From Spongiibacter taiwanensis (GTDB lineage Bacteria; Pseudomonadota; Gammaproteobacteria; Pseudomonadales; Spongiibacteraceae): a DNA stretch of 64,000 nt. The stretch covers positions 2,852,001 to 2,916,000 of the forward strand of contig NZ_CP098455.1 in assembly GCF_023702635.1 (NCBI RefSeq), read 5' to 3'. The notes beneath the pieces were generated by a model that worked only from the letters and a program-made list of their open reading frames with translations, ran no database searches and was not told the origin of the DNA. Positions 1 to 8,296 of the stretch are shown piece by piece; within the stretch, counting starts at the first letter, position 1, and every line of letters starts with the position of its first letter. The translations under genes and the position numbers were made by a program.

Positions 1-1302
1 GGCTACTTCATGGAGCGGGTGGAAAGCCGATTGTTGGTGCGGCCCAGTACCACGGAGGAGGTCTCTCAGGTTTTGCGTCTGTGCAATGCGCGTCAACAGC
101 CGGTGGTGACTCAGGGGGGAATGTCCGGCTGGGTGCGCGCCACCCAGACGCGTCCCGGAGATTTAATTCTTTCGATGGAGCGTCTGCATGCCATCGAGGA
201 AGTCGATACGGTCAATCGCACGGTTACCGTTCAATCGGGGGTGATTTTACAGACGCTGCAAGAGCAGCTTGAGCCTCACGATCTGATATTTCCGCTGGAC
301 CTGGGTGGCCGAGGTTCATGTCAGGTTGGCGGTAACGCCGCCACCAACGCCGGTGGTATTCGGGTGATTCGTTACGGGATGATGCGGTCACTGGTGCTGG
401 GGCTTGAGGCGGTGATGGCCGACGGCAGTGTTATCAGCTCAATGAACAAGATGCTGAAGAACAACTCCGGGTATGACATCAAACAGCTGTTTATGGGCAG
501 CGAAGGCACCCTTGGGGTGATTACCCGGTTGGTGCTGAGGTTGTATGAGCGGCCCCGCAGCGATAACGCGGCGCTATTAGCGCTCAATGATTTTGCCAGC
601 GTCGCCAAGTTTCTGCGTTTTATCGACAGTCGCCTGGGCGGCAAGCTCAGCGCCTTTGAAGTGCTGGATAATACCTTTTACCGCATCAATACCCAGCCCG
701 GGCGGCAGCGTGCGCCGATCAGCGGTGACTATCCCTACTATGTCATCACCGAATCCCTGGGCTTTGATGACAGCATTGATGCGGCCCAATTCGAACAGGT
801 GCTGGTTGACGCTGCGGAGGCGGGGCTGATTGCCGACGCTGTTATCGCCAAGTCGGGTGCTGAGCGTGAGGCCATCTGGCAGATCCGGGAAAACCTGGAG
901 CACGTGGTCAAGGAAATGCAGCCCTTCCAGGCCTTTGATGTCAGTATGCCCATCGGCGATATGGCGCCTTATATGCAAACCGTTGCCGAGAATTTTAAAA
1001 AATTCTGGCCAGAGGGGCAGCTGTGTTTTCTCGGTCATGTGGGTGATGGCAACCTGCATATTGCTGCTGGCTGCGGCAGCAGCGAGCCGGGTGCCCGCCG
1101 GGCGGTGGAGGAGTGCGTGTATCAACCGCTGCAGCATATTGGCGGCAGTATTTCTGCCGAGCACGGTATCGGCCTGGAGAAGAAGGACTTTCTGTCACTG
1201 TCACGGGGCGACAATGAATTGCGGCTGATGCAATTGCTCAAGCGCAGTCTTGATCCCAATGGCATTTTGAATCCCGGCAAAGTCATTGATCTTGAGGAGT
1301 GA
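1..1302 (+). CDS. FAD-binding oxidase, GlcD / D-2-hydroxyacid dehydrogenase type (5' partial)
   Basis: Flavoprotein of the VAO/GlcD family, which oxidises 2-hydroxy acids such as glycolate, D-lactate or D-2-hydroxyglutarate; the substrate here is not known. From the first ATG at 10 (430 residues) the FAD-binding half contains GGMSGW (about 36-41), GGNAATNAGG (about 107-116) and GSEGTLGVITR (about 164-174). The C-terminal half has GHVGDGNLHI (about 344-353) and SAEHGIGLEKK (about 392-402), typical of the family. The frame is open to the window edge (G-Y-F precede the ATG) and the family is usually 460-480 aa, so the true start is probably upstream. It runs directly into the GST-like gene. Confidence 0.85.
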   Translation, partial: GYFMERVESRLLVRPSTTEEVSQVLRLCNARQQPVVTQGGMSGWVRATQTRPGDLILSMERLHAIEEVDTVNRTVTVQSGVILQTLQEQLEPHDLIFPLDLGGRGSCQVGGNAATNAGGIRVIRYGMMRSLVLGLEAVMADGSVISSMNKMLKNNSGYDIKQLFMGSEGTLGVITRLVLRLYERPRSDNAALLALNDFASVAKFLRFIDSRLGGKLSAFEVLDNTFYRINTQPGRQRAPISGDYPYYVITESLGFDDSIDAAQFEQVLVDAAEAGLIADAVIAKSGAEREAIWQIRENLEHVVKEMQPFQAFDVSMPIGDMAPYMQTVAENFKKFWPEGQLCFLGHVGDGNLHIAAGCGSSEPGARRAVEECVYQPLQHIGGSISAEHGIGLEKKDFLSLSRGDNELRLMQLLKRSLDPNGILNPGKVIDLEE

Positions 1303-1306
1303 CCCC

Positions 1307-1993
1307 TTGACCCCGGCAGATGATGCAGTGGAAATCTTTGGTTCGCCTGTAAGTAACTGCTACAACGCAGTGCTCGCAAGCCTGTATCACAAGGGGATTA
1401 CCCCGGTGGAGCATCATATTGGCGCCTCAATGGCGCCGGATTTTTTGCGCCGCAGTCCAATGGGAAAGATCCCGTACCTTTACCACCGGGGTGAGTATCT
1501 CTCCGAGACCTTGGCGATTGTTGAGTACCTCGATGAATGCTTTGCCGGCAAGGATTTGTTGCCGGGCACGGCTTTGGAGCGCGCCCGCCGTCGTCAATTG
1601 ACCAAGTTTGTTGAATTGTATTTGGAGTCGCCGTCTCGCCGTCTGTTTCCAGGAGTTTTTTGGGCGGGCAAAAATGATGCTGTGCACGTGGATGAGGTCC
1701 GCCCGGTGCTTGAACGGGGTTTGCAGGCCTCGGAAATTTTGTTGGGCCAGTGTTCGTCGCTATTGGATTCGCCCTGTGGTGCGGCTGAGTACTACAGCTT
1801 TTTTAGTCTGGCCTTGGTCAATAGAGTGACCCAGCACCAATACGGCTGGGATCTCTTGGCTAAGGCGCCCTTGTTGAAACGTTTTGCCGATAAGGCCCTA
1901 GCGGCAGACTTTATTGCCAAGATTTGCAACCAGCGCGATGGCGCGATGCAGGCTTACTTGGAGAAAAAGGCCGCCGAGTCTGGCCGAAAGTAG
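1307..1993 (+). CDS. Glutathione S-transferase family protein
   Basis: About 228 aa. The N-terminal thioredoxin-like part has SPVSNCYN near residue 9, a cis-proline segment MGKIPYLY and LSETLAIVEYLDE in the usual glutathione-contact position; the rest is an all-helical C-terminal domain. Likely conjugates, isomerises or reductively cleaves a substrate with glutathione. The frame can start at TTG 1286 or TTG 1292, but AGGAG at 1295-1299 lies 7 bases before TTG 1307, so I take TTG 1307, which follows the FAD oxidase stop by a few bases. The two genes are probably co-transcribed. No substrate can be assigned. Confidence 0.8.
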   Translation: MTPADDAVEIFGSPVSNCYNAVLASLYHKGITPVEHHIGASMAPDFLRRSPMGKIPYLYHRGEYLSETLAIVEYLDECFAGKDLLPGTALERARRRQLTKFVELYLESPSRRLFPGVFWAGKNDAVHVDEVRPVLERGLQASEILLGQCSSLLDSPCGAAEYYSFFSLALVNRVTQHQYGWDLLAKAPLLKRFADKALAADFIAKICNQRDGAMQAYLEKKAAESGRK

Positions 1994-2043
1994 ACGTCAG
2001 TTTGGGCCGGATAAACACACAATAACAATGAACAGGAGACGCC

Positions 2044-3030
2044 ATGATGTGGCTCCCAGGTCGACGCGATAACCCGCTTGTTTTGAAGTTTTACGCCGCC
2101 CTAGTGCTGCTGTACTGCGCGCCGGTGCTGCAGGCCGCGCCTGATGGATGTCGCAGGGGTGAGGCCGGGCCGCTGGCAACCGTCGCGCTGCTGTATAAGA
2201 AAGCGGACGTTACCCAGTCTGACTTTCAGGCCTATTGGCGCGATATCCACGGCATGCTGGCCACCCGAATTCCGGGCTTTTGGACCTATCGCCAATACCA
2301 TATCGGCGCGGCGGTAGAGGAACTGTCCCGCCAGCCCGCCGACGCTGGAACAGTCAAACCGCTCGACGGCTTTGCCGATGTGACCTTCTGCACAACGGAG
2401 GATATCGCGGGGTTGGCTGCGAGCCCGCAGGCCGAGCTGATCAGAGACGACGAGGTCAATGTGTTTTCCAGTACCTATCTGTACGGGGCCGTGGCCGGTG
2501 AAAGCGAAACACTGACCCGCACTGAACCCTTTGCACAGATGTCGTGGAAGGCCGACACAGACCACCTGATTTTGCTGCTTGGCAAGGCGCCTGGGGAGTC
2601 GAAGGCGGACTATCGTCACGCGCTGCGCCGTGCTGCCGAGGCGGTAAAGCAGCAGTGCGCGCCCCAACGTCTGCGGCTTAATCTGTTTCAGCCCTATGAT
2701 GCCAGTGCCTGGCCAGCGCCGGGTGTTAATCATCAACCTCGCCAGGTGCTGGATGCGTCACTGGAGCTGGAATTTGCCGACCGGAAGGCCAGCCTTGCCT
2801 GTCTTAAGCAACATTCGATGTTGGCCAAAACGCCGGGGGCTGATGGTGCTGAGCGCCTGCAATTGGCCTATAGCGTGAGCCATCGCTATGCGATGGTGGC
2901 GGATGGTGTCATTACCCTGTTGGGGGTGCGAGGCCTGCCAGCCACGGCGGTTATTCAACGATTGGGCGCCGATAATCAGACTACCGATGCCGTGCTGCAA
3001 GCGGTGTATGGCTCGGGGGTGCGCCCCTGA
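2044..3030 (+). CDS. Exported EthD-like protein
   Basis: 328 aa with a signal-peptide-like start (positive residues, then a hydrophobic stretch about 15-30 ending LQAA). Residues about 40-140 resemble the EthD fold (KKADVTQSDFQAYWRDIHGMLATRIPGF), a small alpha/beta-barrel family tied to degradation clusters. A second half (about 175-265, DHLILLLGKAPGESKADYRHALRR) has a similar layout and may be a duplicated domain, also seen in other dimeric ferredoxin-like proteins. AGGAGACGCC precedes the ATG. EthD proteins are usually cytoplasmic, so the apparent signal peptide is unusual. Function unknown; domain call moderate. Confidence 0.65.
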   Translation: MMWLPGRRDNPLVLKFYAALVLLYCAPVLQAAPDGCRRGEAGPLATVALLYKKADVTQSDFQAYWRDIHGMLATRIPGFWTYRQYHIGAAVEELSRQPADAGTVKPLDGFADVTFCTTEDIAGLAASPQAELIRDDEVNVFSSTYLYGAVAGESETLTRTEPFAQMSWKADTDHLILLLGKAPGESKADYRHALRRAAEAVKQQCAPQRLRLNLFQPYDASAWPAPGVNHQPRQVLDASLELEFADRKASLACLKQHSMLAKTPGADGAERLQLAYSVSHRYAMVADGVITLLGVRGLPATAVIQRLGADNQTTDAVLQAVYGSGVRP

Positions 3031-3072
3031 TGCTGAGCATCATCCTACGCCAACCCGGCTGCGTTGCGCGCG

Positions 3073-4305
3073 ATGTTTGATCGCGACCAGCGCGGGGAGT
3101 TGTTCGCGCAACAACGGTTGATGTATGCCGCTGCCTTGGGCTTGACGGCGGGCATGACCGCCACCATGTTTTACAGCCTGGGTGCTTTCATTCCGCCGCT
3201 GCAGGCCGAGTTTGGTTGGTCGCGGGGCGATCTTTCTCTGGCGGCGACTTTCTTGACCCTGGCAGTATTCCTCACTGGCACCTTTGCTGGCCGCTTGTGC
3301 GACCGTTATGGCGCCTCGGTCATCGGTGCGCTGAGCCTCTTGGCCTATGCCCTGGCGATTGTGGTGATGGTTGCAACCATGACCTCGCTGATTCACTTCT
3401 GGATTGCCTATTTTGTCATCGCGGTGGTGGGAGTAGGTTCGACACCGATTGTTCTGGTGCGGCCGATCACCACTGGTTTTTTTGCGGCCCGGGGTATCGC
3501 ATTGGGTGTCGCCCTGACCGGGGCCGGCATTGCTGGATTCTGGGTGCCGCGGCTGGTAACCGAGGTTGCCACCGCCTATGGCTGGCGGGAGGCCTATCTG
3601 GCCTTGGCAGGCATCGCCGCCCTGGTTGCCCCCTTTGTGTGGTGGGGTTTTCGCAGTACCAGTGCACCAGATGCCTCTGCGGCCGCCCCAGCCGATGGCC
3701 TCAGCCATGCCCAGGCCAGATCCCAACGCAGTTATTGGCTGTTGTCGCTAATGGCCTTTGCTATGGCCTGCGGTATCGCCGGTGTTGTCGTGCACTTACT
3801 CCCATTGTTTGTCGATTTGGGCGCCGACACTCAACAAGCCGCGAAGATGGCATCGACGGTGGGGGTGGCGAGCGTCGCCGGGCGGCTTGTGGTGGGGTAC
3901 TTCCTGGATCGACTACCGGCCATCCTGGTGTCCGTTGCAGTGCTGCTGCTGGCGGGTGCCGGCATTGCCTTACTGGCGCTTTATGGGCGCGACAGTGGTT
4001 ATCTGGCGGCCGCGCTGCTTGGCCTGGCGGCGGGCGCTGAGATCGATCTGCTTGCTTACCTGACGGTGAGTTACTTTGGGCGTCGACATTACGGCGCGAT
4101 CTACGGCTGGCAGTACAGCGTGTTTGCCCTGGGCTATGGCATCAGTCCCTACCTGGTCGGCAGAGTGCGGGATGCTGCGGGCTCCTATGATGCCGCATTG
4201 CTCCTCAGCGGCGGGCTAATGTTGCTAGCCGCAGGTTGCTGTCTGGCTTTGCCAGCGGCTCGGCCCCGTAGGGCAGAATCGCTGGCACGGCCGCAAACCC
4301 CTTAA
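3073..4305 (+). CDS. MFS transporter, 12-TM (MCT/OFA-like)
   Basis: About 410 aa of largely hydrophobic sequence in two six-helix halves joined by a polar loop near residues 195-215. The motif GRLCDRYG lies between helices 2 and 3 and its counterpart AGRLVVGYFLDRLP in the second half, as in the major facilitator superfamily. The N-terminal order (FIPPLQAEFGWSRGDLSLA) resembles monocarboxylate/oxalate-type members. It probably moves a small organic acid or pathway intermediate across the inner membrane. ATG 3073 is preferred over TTG 3064; neither has a strong ribosome site. It sits between the EthD-like and SDR genes in one direction. Confidence 0.85.
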   Translation: MFDRDQRGELFAQQRLMYAAALGLTAGMTATMFYSLGAFIPPLQAEFGWSRGDLSLAATFLTLAVFLTGTFAGRLCDRYGASVIGALSLLAYALAIVVMVATMTSLIHFWIAYFVIAVVGVGSTPIVLVRPITTGFFAARGIALGVALTGAGIAGFWVPRLVTEVATAYGWREAYLALAGIAALVAPFVWWGFRSTSAPDASAAAPADGLSHAQARSQRSYWLLSLMAFAMACGIAGVVVHLLPLFVDLGADTQQAAKMASTVGVASVAGRLVVGYFLDRLPAILVSVAVLLLAGAGIALLALYGRDSGYLAAALLGLAAGAEIDLLAYLTVSYFGRRHYGAIYGWQYSVFALGYGISPYLVGRVRDAAGSYDAALLLSGGLMLLAAGCCLALPAARPRRAESLARPQTP

Positions 4306-4323
4306 TTTTTTATGGAGGCTACG

Positions 4324-5085
4324 ATGTTTTCTCTTAACGGCAAGGTTGCGATTGTGACTGGTGGAGGCTCGGGCATTGGCTGGGCGACGGCCCAACGCCT
4401 AAAGCGTGCCGGCGCGGACGTGATTGTGGCGGATATTGTCGACTGCCGCGCAGAGGTCGCCCAATGGGGCGGCGATTTCCGCCAGGTTGATGTGGGCGAT
4501 GGTGGCCAAATCGCCCGGTTGTGTGATTACGCCATTGAGCGATATGGTCGTCTGGATATTATGGTTAACAATGCCGCCGTCTCGACCGGCAGAATGATGG
4601 CTGATATCGACTCCGACGAGAACTCCCTGCGCTTTTGGCGAATCAATCTGCTCAGTGCCCAGACTGGAACCCGGGAGGCAGCGGCCCGGATGCAAGCCGG
4701 TGGCAGTATCGTCAACCTCACTTCGATCACGGCGCTGCGGGGCTTCCCTCAGTGGTCGGAATACGGCGCGGCAAAGGGCGGCGTTATCTCAATGACCCAG
4801 ACGGCGGCGATGGAATATGGCCCGGTCGGCGTTCGTGTCAATGCTGTGGCGCCGGGAATTATTGATACGCCCATGGCCATGCGTGAAGCGCCTGACATGG
4901 TCGAAAAAAATGCCAGGGTGTTTGCCCCGCTGGGCCGAATCGGGCGACCCGAAGAGCTGGCAGCGGCTATCCACTTTTTGGTCAGTGACGACGCGTCCTA
5001 TATCACCGGCCAGGTATTGTCGGTGGATGGTGGCTGGAGCACCGGCACGTCGCTGCAGGCTTTCGGTATGGTAATGGCACAATAA
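4324..5085 (+). CDS. SDR family NAD(P)-dependent oxidoreductase
   Basis: 253 aa, classical short-chain dehydrogenase length. It has TGGGSGIG for the dinucleotide near the N-terminus, NNAA in the middle, a catalytic serine in NLTSITALRG, YGAAKGG with the Tyr-Lys pair, and the C-terminal ITGQVLSVDGGW. It likely oxidises a secondary alcohol or reduces a ketone; the substrate is open. Start chosen at ATG 4324 because GGAGG at 4314-4318 lies 5 bases upstream; the in-frame ATG at 4312 contains that site. Last plus-strand gene of the block, tail to tail with the ABM gene. Confidence 0.88.
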   Translation: MFSLNGKVAIVTGGGSGIGWATAQRLKRAGADVIVADIVDCRAEVAQWGGDFRQVDVGDGGQIARLCDYAIERYGRLDIMVNNAAVSTGRMMADIDSDENSLRFWRINLLSAQTGTREAAARMQAGGSIVNLTSITALRGFPQWSEYGAAKGGVISMTQTAAMEYGPVGVRVNAVAPGIIDTPMAMREAPDMVEKNARVFAPLGRIGRPEELAAAIHFLVSDDASYITGQVLSVDGGWSTGTSLQAFGMVMAQ

Positions 5086-5103
5086 ATTCGGCCACGATCC
5101 CGG

Positions 5104-5397
5104 TTAAATATTTTCCCGTTGAAATCGGCGAATGCTCGGAGCACTGCTGACCAGCGCCCCGATTCTATCGAACAGGCCCGTTTCAGCCCGCCAGTTGAGG
5201 TAGGCTTGATAGGCCTCGCTACTCTGCCATTGCTCCAGCACCGCAAATTCATTGGGGTTTTCACAGTTAGTCAGAATCTCGATCTGAATACAGCCCTCAT
5301 AGCGACGGGTATCGGGTAATATCTCCGTCAAAAGCGCTTTGAAATCATCTGCTTTGCCCTCTTGGGTCTCAGCTTCGAGTATCACATGAAGTGCCAT
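5104..5397 (-). CDS. Antibiotic biosynthesis monooxygenase (ABM) domain protein
   Basis: 97 aa, a single ABM/YgiN-type domain: the VILEAETQEGKADDFKALL strand-helix start, TRRYEGCIQIEI, and FAVLEQWQSSEAYQAYL. Such small dimeric ferredoxin-like proteins include cofactor-free quinol monooxygenases and many of unknown role. It could oxidise or bind an aromatic intermediate of this cluster (inference). Convergent with the SDR gene; no terminator hairpin was seen in the 18 bases between them. Confidence 0.75.
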   Translation of the reverse strand: MALHVILEAETQEGKADDFKALLTEILPDTRRYEGCIQIEILTNCENPNEFAVLEQWQSSEAYQAYLNWRAETGLFDRIGALVSSAPSIRRFQRENI

Positions 5398-5507
5398 TTC
5401 TCTTTTCCTTACTGGTGTTGTGAGTGCTGTTTTGTGCTGCTCGAAACAGCGCGCTAATTGTTCATCCAGGAACCGCTGCTGTTGTCGATGGCCCGGGGCC
5501 GTCAGCG

Positions 5508-6035
5508 CTATCCCGCTTCCGCGAGCAGTGCATCAATAGCGGGCAGGGCAGCCGCTTCGTGATCCAGGCCAAGGGGGGCACACCACACCCTCTGGAGGGT
5601 AAATAGCGCCCGCTGACGCTCCACAATCAGCTGATCCAGTGCGGACTCGTGGGCAGTCTCTGCCGAGTGACGCACGGCTTGGCTGATCAGCTCCCGCAGT
5701 GCCCGGCCGGACATCAGGTATTCCTCCACCTGGGCTTCGGGCTGGTCAAGTAGTTCGCTGGCGGCATTGCTGGCGGTAGCCAGTGCGGCCTGATCTGTGG
5801 CCTGTGTATCGCCTATCAGCGCGGCAACTTCGCGGCTCAGGTCGATAATTTTTTGCAACTCAAGCCGGTGGTAGGGTCGGGCGTAGGGCAGGCGCTGGCG
5901 GGTAAACTCCAGCGTAGCAATAGCCAGATGGAGTTGCTCAACAACGTGGCCCTCGGCGCTGGCCAGTGCGGGGGCGACCACATCTTTCAGGGCCCGCAGG
6001 GACACCTGTAGTTGGGTATCAAATGACTGCATCAT
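5508..6035 (-). CDS. Hypothetical 175-aa helical protein, coupled to phosphotransferase
   Basis: I do not recognise this family. It is predicted mostly helical and rich in Ala, Leu, Glu and Gln, with no Cys, signal peptide or membrane segment. Its ATG overlaps the stop of the upstream phosphotransferase gene by 4 bases, so the two are almost certainly translated together. The C-terminal half is acidic (AQVEEYLMSGRALRELISQAV). A partner or accessory subunit of the phosphotransferase is a reasonable guess, but nothing in the sequence shows it. Confidence 0.7.
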   Translation of the reverse strand: MMQSFDTQLQVSLRALKDVVAPALASAEGHVVEQLHLAIATLEFTRQRLPYARPYHRLELQKIIDLSREVAALIGDTQATDQAALATASNAASELLDQPEAQVEEYLMSGRALRELISQAVRHSAETAHESALDQLIVERQRALFTLQRVWCAPLGLDHEAAALPAIDALLAEAG

Positions 6036-7267
6036 TGGACAGCCTCCTGAAAATAGTCGCAGATTTCGGCCAGACTGGGGTAGCCGATGCCGGTTACATA
6101 GTGGGTCAGTACGTCCTGATGGGTGCGGGCGCCGTAGGAAGAGCGGGCTGAGGCGCCGAGAATCAGAGCGACGATTAGATAGTGGTTAAACAGTTTGTAG
6201 TAAGTCAGCCGTTTGGGGTCGACCTTTAGGCCAGAGGCTTTCTCATAGGCGGCGTAGAGTTCGGTCCTTGGCAGCATGCCCGCCGCCAGCGGGGTGACAC
6301 CGTCCTCGGCGATATGGGAGAAGGTGTCCATGCAGGCATAGGTCAAATCCCGGTGGCGGTCGCCGAGCACGGCGCCCTCCCAATCCAGCCAGGTAGTAAT
6401 CTCTCCGGAGGCTTCGTCGAACAGAAAATTGCCGCTGCGGTAATCGCCGTGGATCAGCGAGATATGGTCGATGGGGGGGGCGTGCTTGATCAGCCACTTG
6501 TAGACCACCTCCATGATCGGTTCTTCCTCCAGCCGGTCTTCCTCCCAGATCCGGCGCACGGCGTTGACCTGCTTGATGACGGCTTCGTTGGAGCCCAGCA
6601 CCGGCATATCAAAGTCGGTCAGGCAGGCGGTGTCGATGCCATCCATGCGGTGCAGGGTCGCCAGCATGCCGACAAACTGGGGCGCCAATTTGCTGCGCAG
6701 GCCTGGCCCATAGTTTTGTCCCAGGCCGGACACCTTGCCGCTATCGGTAGAGGGCTTGGCTACCCCCGTGCAGAAGCTATAGATAATCCCGGGGTAGGGC
6801 AAAAACTCACCGGTCGCGTCGATCCAGTAAGGGACGGGCGCCGGAATGGCGCCGGCTACCGCTTTGAGTACCTGAAACTCACGCTTGCGGCTGGACTCGG
6901 TGACCGAGGCGGCGGGCTCAGTGCGCAGTACCATTTTACTGCTGACGCGGTCGTTCGGGCCGCCATCGGGGCCCCGCCACTGTAGGGTGAAGACCGCTTG
7001 CAGTTTGGAGGCGCCGCCAGATAGCCATTTGGCCCCTTCGATGGTGACTGGGTAGCCAAGCCGGGTTTCGATCAGCTGCTGGCAGCCCTGAAGCATTTTC
7101 TCCAGACTCACCGTCTGGAAGGCCGGGCCATTGCGGCGGTGCATTTTGCGGGTCAGTACCGCGTCCACCTCGGTTTCGGTGGGGTATTGCTGGCGGATGC
7201 GCTGAATCAGCGCTTCGCTGGGACGCTCGCGAATATCGGCGTCCTTCAGGCGTTGTAGTGCGTTCAT
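6032..7267 (-). CDS. Phosphotransferase family protein (APH / ACAD10-11 N-domain type)
   Basis: 411 aa with an aminoglycoside-phosphotransferase-like kinase fold. HGDYRSGNFLFDE gives the catalytic Asp and metal-binding Asn, and TTWLDWEGAVLGDRHRDL gives the Mg-binding Asp. A glycine-containing N-terminal lobe (WLSGGASKLQAVFTLQW) precedes them. Relatives next to acyl-CoA dehydrogenases act on hydroxyacyl-CoA or alcohols in catabolic pathways and are not resistance enzymes; that is the likelier role here. Followed by the 175-aa gene with a 4-base overlap, and preceded by the SWGPR genes in the same direction. Confidence 0.8.
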   Translation of the reverse strand: MNALQRLKDADIRERPSEALIQRIRQQYPTETEVDAVLTRKMHRRNGPAFQTVSLEKMLQGCQQLIETRLGYPVTIEGAKWLSGGASKLQAVFTLQWRGPDGGPNDRVSSKMVLRTEPAASVTESSRKREFQVLKAVAGAIPAPVPYWIDATGEFLPYPGIIYSFCTGVAKPSTDSGKVSGLGQNYGPGLRSKLAPQFVGMLATLHRMDGIDTACLTDFDMPVLGSNEAVIKQVNAVRRIWEEDRLEEEPIMEVVYKWLIKHAPPIDHISLIHGDYRSGNFLFDEASGEITTWLDWEGAVLGDRHRDLTYACMDTFSHIAEDGVTPLAAGMLPRTELYAAYEKASGLKVDPKRLTYYKLFNHYLIVALILGASARSSYGARTHQDVLTHYVTGIGYPSLAEICDYFQEAVQ

Positions 7268-7303
7268 ATTGTTATCACCCTACGTGGTTGACACTTGCGT
7301 TAG

Positions 7304-8275
7304 TCAGTCGATAAAAGTTTCGGCCATACCCCGGGATAAAAATCCCAGCCCGGTAAAATCGGCGATATGGGAGTATCCCGACCGCTCACCGCAGCGCCAG
7401 TGCATCAAAGTCTGAAAGCCGGCACTGGAGGGGTTGAAGTTGTACCAGGGTGCCCCGGCAACAGTGGTACCATCGGCCTGATAGCAATTGCCCTGGTCGT
7501 CTTCAAATTCCACAAAGGCCCGGGTCACCAGCATCTCGTGGCGCTGGGCGGTCATCCTCGCCTTCATAATAGGTCGCCGCTCGCCATTTTCACTGATGTA
7601 GCCGTATTTAAAGGGACCGTAGACCCATTCTTTGTTCTCGATGGTCATGCCCAGAATCAGAAAGGCATTGAGGTCTTCGCCCAAATCAACATGGACCCAG
7701 GTTGCCGCCTTGTTGCCCCAGTCGTTGCGGGGTCCCCAGCTCTTGTTGATGCCGTCGATGCAGTTGATGGTGTAGCGTTTGTCGCCCAGGCGCAGGCTGC
7801 CGCGGGTACGGCCTTTGCCTTCCATGTGGCCGTTGTTCCAGCCCTCGTAGCCTGACACCTTCGACTGACCAGCTAGGGGATTGTCCTCCGGATCGTGGGT
7901 GTCAATGGGCCGACACAGGGCCTCGAAGCTCAGGTCCACTTCGCAGAAGCCGTCCAGAGACGCGTACCGATATTCCAGTTCACCGGCGCTGTGAGCTTTA
8001 AAAGTTAGGCCGTTTTCTAGGGTGAAGTCGGAAAAATCCGCTGGGCAGGGCAGGTGCATCTGGGCATCGCAGTGGTCGATTTGCCAGGGGTGGAAACACA
8101 TGCCCTGGTGGATTTCGATGGCGCTGTGGCACACCCCCATATTGGGGCGGGTGAGGACATAGAGAGAGCCGCTGATACAGGCCTCCGGCACAGAAAAGAT
8201 AATGAACATGGTTTCTGTCCAGGTGCGGTCACTGCCGTCCTGTTCATGAAACTTGTAACTGTCCAGGGTAATCAT
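7304..8275 (-). CDS. SWGPR-motif protein A, function unknown
   Basis: 323 aa, clearly paralogous to the next gene: shared TRPN-GV near residue 42, FSDFTL-NGL near 81, and a central NCIDG-SWGPR block with SWGPR at 179-183. The beta-rich pattern and the central SWGPR resemble lipocalin-like AttH/CrtC-type proteins and uncharacterised families found in steroid or terpenoid degraders; this assignment is tentative. No signal peptide. Third of three tandem relatives on the minus strand, 21 bases after protein B. Function unknown; a role in binding or modifying a hydrophobic substrate is inference. Confidence 0.75.
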   Translation of the reverse strand: MITLDSYKFHEQDGSDRTWTETMFIIFSVPEACISGSLYVLTRPNMGVCHSAIEIHQGMCFHPWQIDHCDAQMHLPCPADFSDFTLENGLTFKAHSAGELEYRYASLDGFCEVDLSFEALCRPIDTHDPEDNPLAGQSKVSGYEGWNNGHMEGKGRTRGSLRLGDKRYTINCIDGINKSWGPRNDWGNKAATWVHVDLGEDLNAFLILGMTIENKEWVYGPFKYGYISENGERRPIMKARMTAQRHEMLVTRAFVEFEDDQGNCYQADGTTVAGAPWYNFNPSSAGFQTLMHWRCGERSGYSHIADFTGLGFLSRGMAETFID

Positions 8276-8296
8276 GTTAATGCTCCTGTCATCGAA

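Noticed and set aside
6032-7267. Phosphotransferase considered as an aminoglycoside resistance gene
   Set aside because: Only the general kinase motifs match; the context is catabolic and the length and N-terminus fit the acyl-CoA-linked group.
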